From Lysobacter niastensis (lineage in GTDB: Bacteria; Pseudomonadota; Gammaproteobacteria; Xanthomonadales; Xanthomonadaceae), in the NCBI RefSeq assembly GCF_015453285.1, contig NZ_JADLZT010000006.1, positions 326,395 through 390,394 of the forward strand: DNA of 64,000 bases. The letters run 5' to 3'. Within the stretch, counting starts at the first letter, position 1. Each line of letters begins with the position of its first letter. The translations under genes were made by a program, and so were the position numbers. Below, piece after piece: positions 60,130 to 64,000 of this stretch. The notes beneath the pieces are model-generated. The model saw only the letters and a program-made list of their open reading frames with translations, was not told where the DNA came from and did no database searches.

Positions 60130-61020
60130 CTACTGAGTGGCGTTGCGATAAGCTCGAGGCGAGCTTCCTGCATACCGGCGGAATGCCGTGGAGAACGCGG
60201 ACAAGGAGTTGTAGCCAACGGCTAGACCAACATCTCCAATCGATATCGGGGTTGTTCGAAGCAGCGTGCATGCGGTGCGCATTCGTAGGCGCGTCAGATA
60301 CTCATACGGCGCAATGCCCGTCGCAGTACGAAAGGCGGTGCAGAAATGGAAGCGACTCTGGCTCACGACATTGGCGAGCTCTTGCAGCGTGATCTCGTCG
60401 CCCAAACGATCTCGCATGTAGGCGGTGACGCGCTTGACCTGCCAGGGCGCGAGTCCGTGGTGCTGTTGTGCGAAGGGGTACGCGAGAGTGGAATGTCCGC
60501 GGAGCAACACGATACACAAGAGGTCAAGTGCATGTTCAAGAAACATCACCCCGTGTGGGCCGGGCGCCGCCACCTCGTCGCGAATAATCCTCATGATGGA
60601 GTACAGCCTGGGATCCGTGCTGCTGACCCGATCCACCAGCTCGAACGCTCGCCCCTCCGCCAATAGGTCGGCGGCCCCCTGCAGGCGGTCGTGCCCTAGG
60701 AACACGTTGGATACGTTGGCGGGCTCCTCGATGGTCCACTCTCCACCGTGGCCGCGCGCCACGATATGGACCCCGCCGCAACGGTTGGGGGCAATCACGC
60801 GCTTTCCATCGAAGAGGGCTATCGCGTTGCGCTTACCCGAATGGACCGCGGCAATGACGTGGTCCTGCATCGGCTCAACTTCCATCTCGTACGCACGATG
60901 CGTCCATGCCCCTGTGACGCGTGTCCGGCCGTGCAGGACGGAGTCGAGAACGGGTGGTCCAACCCCTCCCGCGATCCGGGTTACTTCTTCATTCGTCTCG
61001 CGGAGTTCGCGCGTAGCCAT
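60130..61020 (-). CDS. AraC/XylS-family transcriptional regulator, tandem copy B
   Basis: A 296-residue regulator paralogous to the neighbour downstream. The DNA-binding part reads EITLQELANVVSQSRFHFCT with AFRTATGIAPYEYLTRLRMR, and TTPISIGDVGLAVGYNSLSA with FSTAFRRYAGSSPRAYR. The N-terminal part shares RTRVTGAWTHRAYEMEVEPM with the other copy (ETRVTGHWTHGAF...). ATG was chosen at MATRELRETNEEVTRIAGG, matching the paralogue start (MDPSRLNCSVEEVARIAG). Divergence is large enough that this is an old duplication. Confidence 0.9.
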   Translation of the reverse strand: MATRELRETNEEVTRIAGGVGPPVLDSVLHGRTRVTGAWTHRAYEMEVEPMQDHVIAAVHSGKRNAIALFDGKRVIAPNRCGGVHIVARGHGGEWTIEEPANVSNVFLGHDRLQGAADLLAEGRAFELVDRVSSTDPRLYSIMRIIRDEVAAPGPHGVMFLEHALDLLCIVLLRGHSTLAYPFAQQHHGLAPWQVKRVTAYMRDRLGDEITLQELANVVSQSRFHFCTAFRTATGIAPYEYLTRLRMRTACTLLRTTPISIGDVGLAVGYNSLSAFSTAFRRYAGSSPRAYRNATQ

Positions 61021-61181
61021 AGGGATGCGGCCCTGATCTAAGCATGCCAAAAACCTACGTGGCCAGCGCATCCGTTTGCCGGAATACCTAAGTTACGAGC
61101 AGCCCATACCGGGGTCAATACACTGTGGACGCGTCAAAAATTGTGCCAACTGCGTACGACGCCGCTCTCGCCAAGGCACGG

Positions 61182-62060
61182 CTAATGCGCATGCTCGTAG
61201 AGTTGCCCTGGGATCAGGGGGTCCTCCAAACCGCCGGCCTCCAGCCATATCCGCGTGGATTCATAGGCACGCACGATTAAGCTTTGGGCGGCTGAGTAGT
61301 CGTATGGCGAAGTCGCCAGCGGACACAGACTGGGAACAATACGTAGTTCGATGTGGCTTCCGAGCCAATGCTCGGCGTCACGGGTGAGTTGCCCCGCGAC
61401 GAGCTTCGCCACGGAGTGCATGGCCCGGCCGACGGCGCCTCGTGGTACCTGCCTTGGGGCGCAGGTGTATCCCGTTGGAAGCACAATCACGCGTTTTGCG
61501 CCAAGGGCTACTGCGACAGAGATGGGTGCATTGTTGGCGACGCCTCCATCTACCAGCATGTAGGGACCGATCTTGACCGGCGGAAAGATACCGGGAATTG
61601 CGGTGCTGGCCAGGACCGCGTCGACGACCGGACCGCTTGACAGAATCACCTCGCGGCCATTCGTTATGTTCGACGCCACGATATGGACCGGCATGGCTGC
61701 ATCTTCGAGGCGCGCGTACCGCAGATGCCGTTCAAGCAGCGCACGCAGCCCTCGCGACTCCACCAGGTACCCTCGACTTCCAAACAGACCGGTGACCACG
61801 CTGCGCAATTGAATGGGCATGACTTCCCTGCGACGCACAGAACACCACAGTTGTCGAAGTTCCTGCACGCCGCCAGACGTCGGGTTACCGGCGAAGTACG
61901 CCGCATTGATCGCGCCGGCAGAGGTCCCGACGAGGAACGCGGGGGTTTCATTCCATTCCAGTAGCGCGGAGAGCATTCCCACTTCCACCGCACCCAGACT
62001 ACCGCCGCCCGCAAGCACGAAGGCGGTTGGGAATGGCCGGGAAATCTGTGGAGCTTCCAT
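61182..62060 (-). CDS. Patatin-like phospholipase
   Basis: A 292-residue cytosolic or membrane-associated lipase of the patatin family. The oxyanion glycine motif is AGGGSLGAVEVG (residues 17-28), the nucleophile is S47 in GTSAGA, and the catalytic aspartate is D171 in DGGVANNAP. No signal peptide is visible. It probably hydrolyses acyl chains of phospholipids. ATG was chosen to begin just before the first strand. It runs leftward toward the two AraC genes, 161 bases away, so separate promoters are likely. Confidence 0.92.
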   Translation of the reverse strand: MEAPQISRPFPTAFVLAGGGSLGAVEVGMLSALLEWNETPAFLVGTSAGAINAAYFAGNPTSGGVQELRQLWCSVRRREVMPIQLRSVVTGLFGSRGYLVESRGLRALLERHLRYARLEDAAMPVHIVASNITNGREVILSSGPVVDAVLASTAIPGIFPPVKIGPYMLVDGGVANNAPISVAVALGAKRVIVLPTGYTCAPRQVPRGAVGRAMHSVAKLVAGQLTRDAEHWLGSHIELRIVPSLCPLATSPYDYSAAQSLIVRAYESTRIWLEAGGLEDPLIPGQLYEHAH

Positions 62061-62174
62061 GGCTCTGGCCCCGCGTTCTTTTTGCTGGCTGTGTGAGAAA
62101 GCCTCGAACGGCACCCACACTCGTATCAACGCGTGCCGCCGCGTCGCGATGACGCAGCGGCAGCGAAGAGCGCC

Positions 62175-63128
62175 CTACAGTCCGTCGTAGACGAGGCGCG
62201 TGAAGAATGCCGGGTCGATGAGGAACTGGCCCCACTTCGCATCGAACTGCGAAGACGGCTTGGCTGCAATCACGGCATCGCGATTCTTGCCTTGCTTCTT
62301 CAGCTTGGCCACGTTATCCCGGATCGTCTGCAACATCGTCCGATACTCCTCCAGATCGGCGCGTGTTGCGGGCGGGCCGTGTCCTGGAATCACGATCGTG
62401 CGAGATCCGGCCATCTTCAGGCTCAGATCCGCTGCGCGAATCATGCCGTCGATGCTGCCGCCGTGCTCGTTGTCGATGAACGGATAGATGCCATTCCAGT
62501 ACGTATCACCAACGAAGAGCACATCTGCATTCTTGAAGTGGACGTACAGATCGCCGTCGGTGTGCGCCGGTGGAATTGCGACGACATCCACCTGCTCACC
62601 TCCGACCGCGTACTGCTTTCGATCCTTTACCAGAACGCGCGGCTGGCCGGAGGTCGTTAACGGCTGGAAGGTGTAGCTCCAGTCGTCCACGCGCTCGACC
62701 TGGGCGACGTACTGCGCGGTGCGCGGGTGGGCGACGATCTCCGCGCCGGCGTCGTGCAACCAGGCGTTTCCATCCGTGTGGTCCCAGTGCCAATGCGTAT
62801 TGACGACGTTCGTAACCCGGTCGGGGCTGAGCGAGGCGAGCGCTTTGGTCAGCTTGTCCTTGGAGATCGCGATGCCGGCATCGACCATGAATTTTTCGCC
62901 GGGCGCAACCAACACGCCAATATTTCCACCGGATCCTTCCAGCATGGATACGCCCCCACGCAGCGGGGTGATCTTGATGTCCGAGCGTGCCGCCTCGGCG
63001 TTGATCTTGATCACCGGGCTGTCCTGAGCGGCACCGAGCGTGGGCCAGGCGAGCGTCGACGCGATCAATGCAATGCGGATTGCTCTGCCGATGCGAGCAG
63101 CGATATTGTTGAAGTGCGCGCGATACAT
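62175..63128 (-). CDS. Secreted metallo-beta-lactamase fold hydrolase
   Basis: A 317-residue protein with a signal peptide (AIRIALIASTLAWPTLGAAQ) that should be periplasmic. The zinc motif is THWHWDHTDG (H112, H114, D116, H117), with later metal ligands in PPAHTDGD, VFVGDTYWNG-like VLFVGDTYWNG and IPGHGPPATR. It resembles quinoprotein-relay or B3-like hydrolases; antibiotic hydrolysis cannot be concluded. It sits 16 bases downstream of an alpha/beta hydrolase gene on the same strand, so the two are probably one operon. Confidence 0.88.
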   Translation of the reverse strand: MYRAHFNNIAARIGRAIRIALIASTLAWPTLGAAQDSPVIKINAEAARSDIKITPLRGGVSMLEGSGGNIGVLVAPGEKFMVDAGIAISKDKLTKALASLSPDRVTNVVNTHWHWDHTDGNAWLHDAGAEIVAHPRTAQYVAQVERVDDWSYTFQPLTTSGQPRVLVKDRKQYAVGGEQVDVVAIPPAHTDGDLYVHFKNADVLFVGDTYWNGIYPFIDNEHGGSIDGMIRAADLSLKMAGSRTIVIPGHGPPATRADLEEYRTMLQTIRDNVAKLKKQGKNRDAVIAAKPSSQFDAKWGQFLIDPAFFTRLVYDGL

Positions 63129-63144
63129 GTCTGCTCTCCAGTAG

Positions 63145-63969
63145 TCAGGAGCGGATGAACGCGAGCAGATCCGCGTTCAGGCGATCACGGTGGGTGTCGG
63201 TCAGCCCGTGTGGCGCACCCTCGTACACCAGCAGCTTGTTGTCCTTGATCAGCTTCGTCGACTGGAGAGCCGCCGCTGCGATCGGCACGACCTGGTCGGC
63301 GTCGCCGTGAACGATCAAGGTGGGAATGTCAAACTTCTTCAGGTCCTCTGTCAGATCGGTCTCAGAGAAGACCTTGATGCATTCGTATGTGCCCTTGTAG
63401 CCCCCCATCATGCCCTGCAGCCACCAGAAATCGATCAGGCCCTGGACCGGCTTGGCACCGGGCCGGTTGAATCCATAGAACGGCCCACTCGGAATGTCGA
63501 TGAAGAACTGCGAGCGATTTTCCAGGAAGGCTTTGCGCAAACCGTCGAACACTTCAATGGGCGTTCCGAGCGGATTGCCTTCGGTCTTCAGCATCAACGG
63601 CGGAATTGCCGAAACCAGCGCGGCCTTCTTGAGCCGTTTCGTGCCGTGGCGGCCGATGTAGCGAGCGACTTCGCCTCCGCCGGTGGAGAAGCCGATCATC
63701 GTGGCGTCTTTGACGTCAAGATGATCCAGCAGCTGTGCGAGGTCGTCGGCATAGGTGTCCATGTCGTTGCCTTCCGACGGCTGGGCGGAACGACCGTGCC
63801 CACGACGATCGTGCGCGATCGCGCGATAGCCATTGGAGGCCATGAAGAACATCTGGGCTTCCCAGCTGTCCGACGACAACGGCCAACCGTGACTGAAGGT
63901 GACGACCGGACCGGTGCCCCAGTCCTTGTAGTAGATCTCGGTGCCGTCTTTGGTGGTAAAAGTGCCCAT
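63145..63969 (-). CDS. Alpha/beta hydrolase, cofactor-free haloperoxidase type
   Basis: A 274-residue cytosolic alpha/beta-hydrolase of the non-haem chloroperoxidase/arylesterase group. The nucleophile is S95 in [10 protein letters not shown]; the acid and histidine lie in [11 protein letters not shown] and [11 protein letters not shown]. The oxyanion region reads [12 protein letters not shown], and [13 protein letters not shown] follows, typical of the group. Substrates are esters or peracids. ATG is preceded by a purine-rich CCTCCTCCCCC complement (GGGGGAGGAGG). It leads the secreted metallo-hydrolase gene by 16 bases. Confidence 0.92.
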   Translation of the reverse strand: MGTFTTKDGTEIYYKDWGTGPVVTFSHGWPLSSDSWEAQMFFMASNGYRAIAHDRRGHGRSAQPSEGNDMDTYADDLAQLLDHLDVKDATMIGFSTGGGEVARYIGRHGTKRLKKAALVSAIPPLMLKTEGNPLGTPIEVFDGLRKAFLENRSQFFIDIPSGPFYGFNRPGAKPVQGLIDFWWLQGMMGGYKGTYECIKVFSETDLTEDLKKFDIPTLIVHGDADQVVPIAAAALQSTKLIKDNKLLVYEGAPHGLTDTHRDRLNADLLAFIRS

Positions 63970-64000
63970 AGTTGTGCTCCGGGGGAGGAGGGGGGTGGGG

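Noticed and set aside
62175..63128. Reading the secreted metallo-hydrolase as an antibiotic-resistance beta-lactamase
   Set aside because: The zinc motif is common to the whole fold; nothing else points to beta-lactam substrates.

Overview
The window is about 63-65% GC by eye and is typical of a gammaproteobacterium of the Lysobacteraceae/Xanthomonadales type (Lysobacter, Pseudoxanthomonas, Luteimonas or similar). That placement is an inference from gene content, base composition and ANR/FNR-type boxes; no rRNA or ribosomal protein gene is present to confirm it.

Left third (1-23 kb): metal stress and low-oxygen energy metabolism. A truncated MerR-type metal sensor, an EF-hand protein and a DUF6122 membrane protein come first. 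A long leftward, tightly overlapping array follows (14.6 to 1.4 kb): DUF2933 protein, isoprenylcysteine-methyltransferase-like protein, copper-type P-ATPase, beta-CASP RNase-like protein, AMP/thymidine phosphorylase, PRPP synthetase homologue, phosphoketolase family enzyme, a small membrane protein, a UbiB-like kinase and acetate kinase. Read as a pathway, it could turn RNA or nucleotides into pentose phosphate, acetyl phosphate, ATP and acetate. A perfect TTGAT-N4-ATCAA (ANR/FNR) box sits at its head. A second box precedes a DUF5676 membrane gene, and a near-perfect third precedes a cusCBA-type copper/silver efflux operon (16.5-22.9 kb).

Middle (23-33.8 kb): a LysR regulator diverges from a doxX-gst-PLP decarboxylase-phzF operon. 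A small integrated element follows (AlpA-like and winged-helix proteins, an unknown protein, a tyrosine integrase), ending at the 3' half of a tRNA-Glu (att site) and its terminator. To its right are a MazG-like gene and a multiply frameshifted DUF3883 gene.

The most distinctive locus is at 33.9-37.5 kb: a complete His-Xaa-Ser (HXS) system in the order hxsD-hxsB-hxsC-hxsA, with two radical SAM enzymes and a substrate-like protein carrying six HxS triplets plus a peptidoglycan-binding domain. Its biological role is, to my knowledge, undetermined. A helix-hairpin-helix protein, a voltage-gated-type K+ channel and a DUF4236 protein follow, then an insertion-sequence graveyard (IS3 and IS1182/IS5-like remnants, two directly repeated IS ends) that contains an intact rubredoxin.

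Right third (42.7-64 kb): ion and osmotic stress genes. These are an MFS transporter, a DUF190 protein with a truncated fluC/crcB, an SLC13 permease, a membrane-anchored trehalose-6-phosphate synthase with otsB, a broken diguanylate cyclase, a probable nhaA-I-type (Li+/Na+) riboswitch before a Na+/H+ antiporter, a YbdK-type ligase, a two-component system, an outer membrane barrel, a fragment resembling Wadjet JetD, two tandem paralogous AraC regulators, a patatin, a secreted metallo-hydrolase and an alpha/beta hydrolase.
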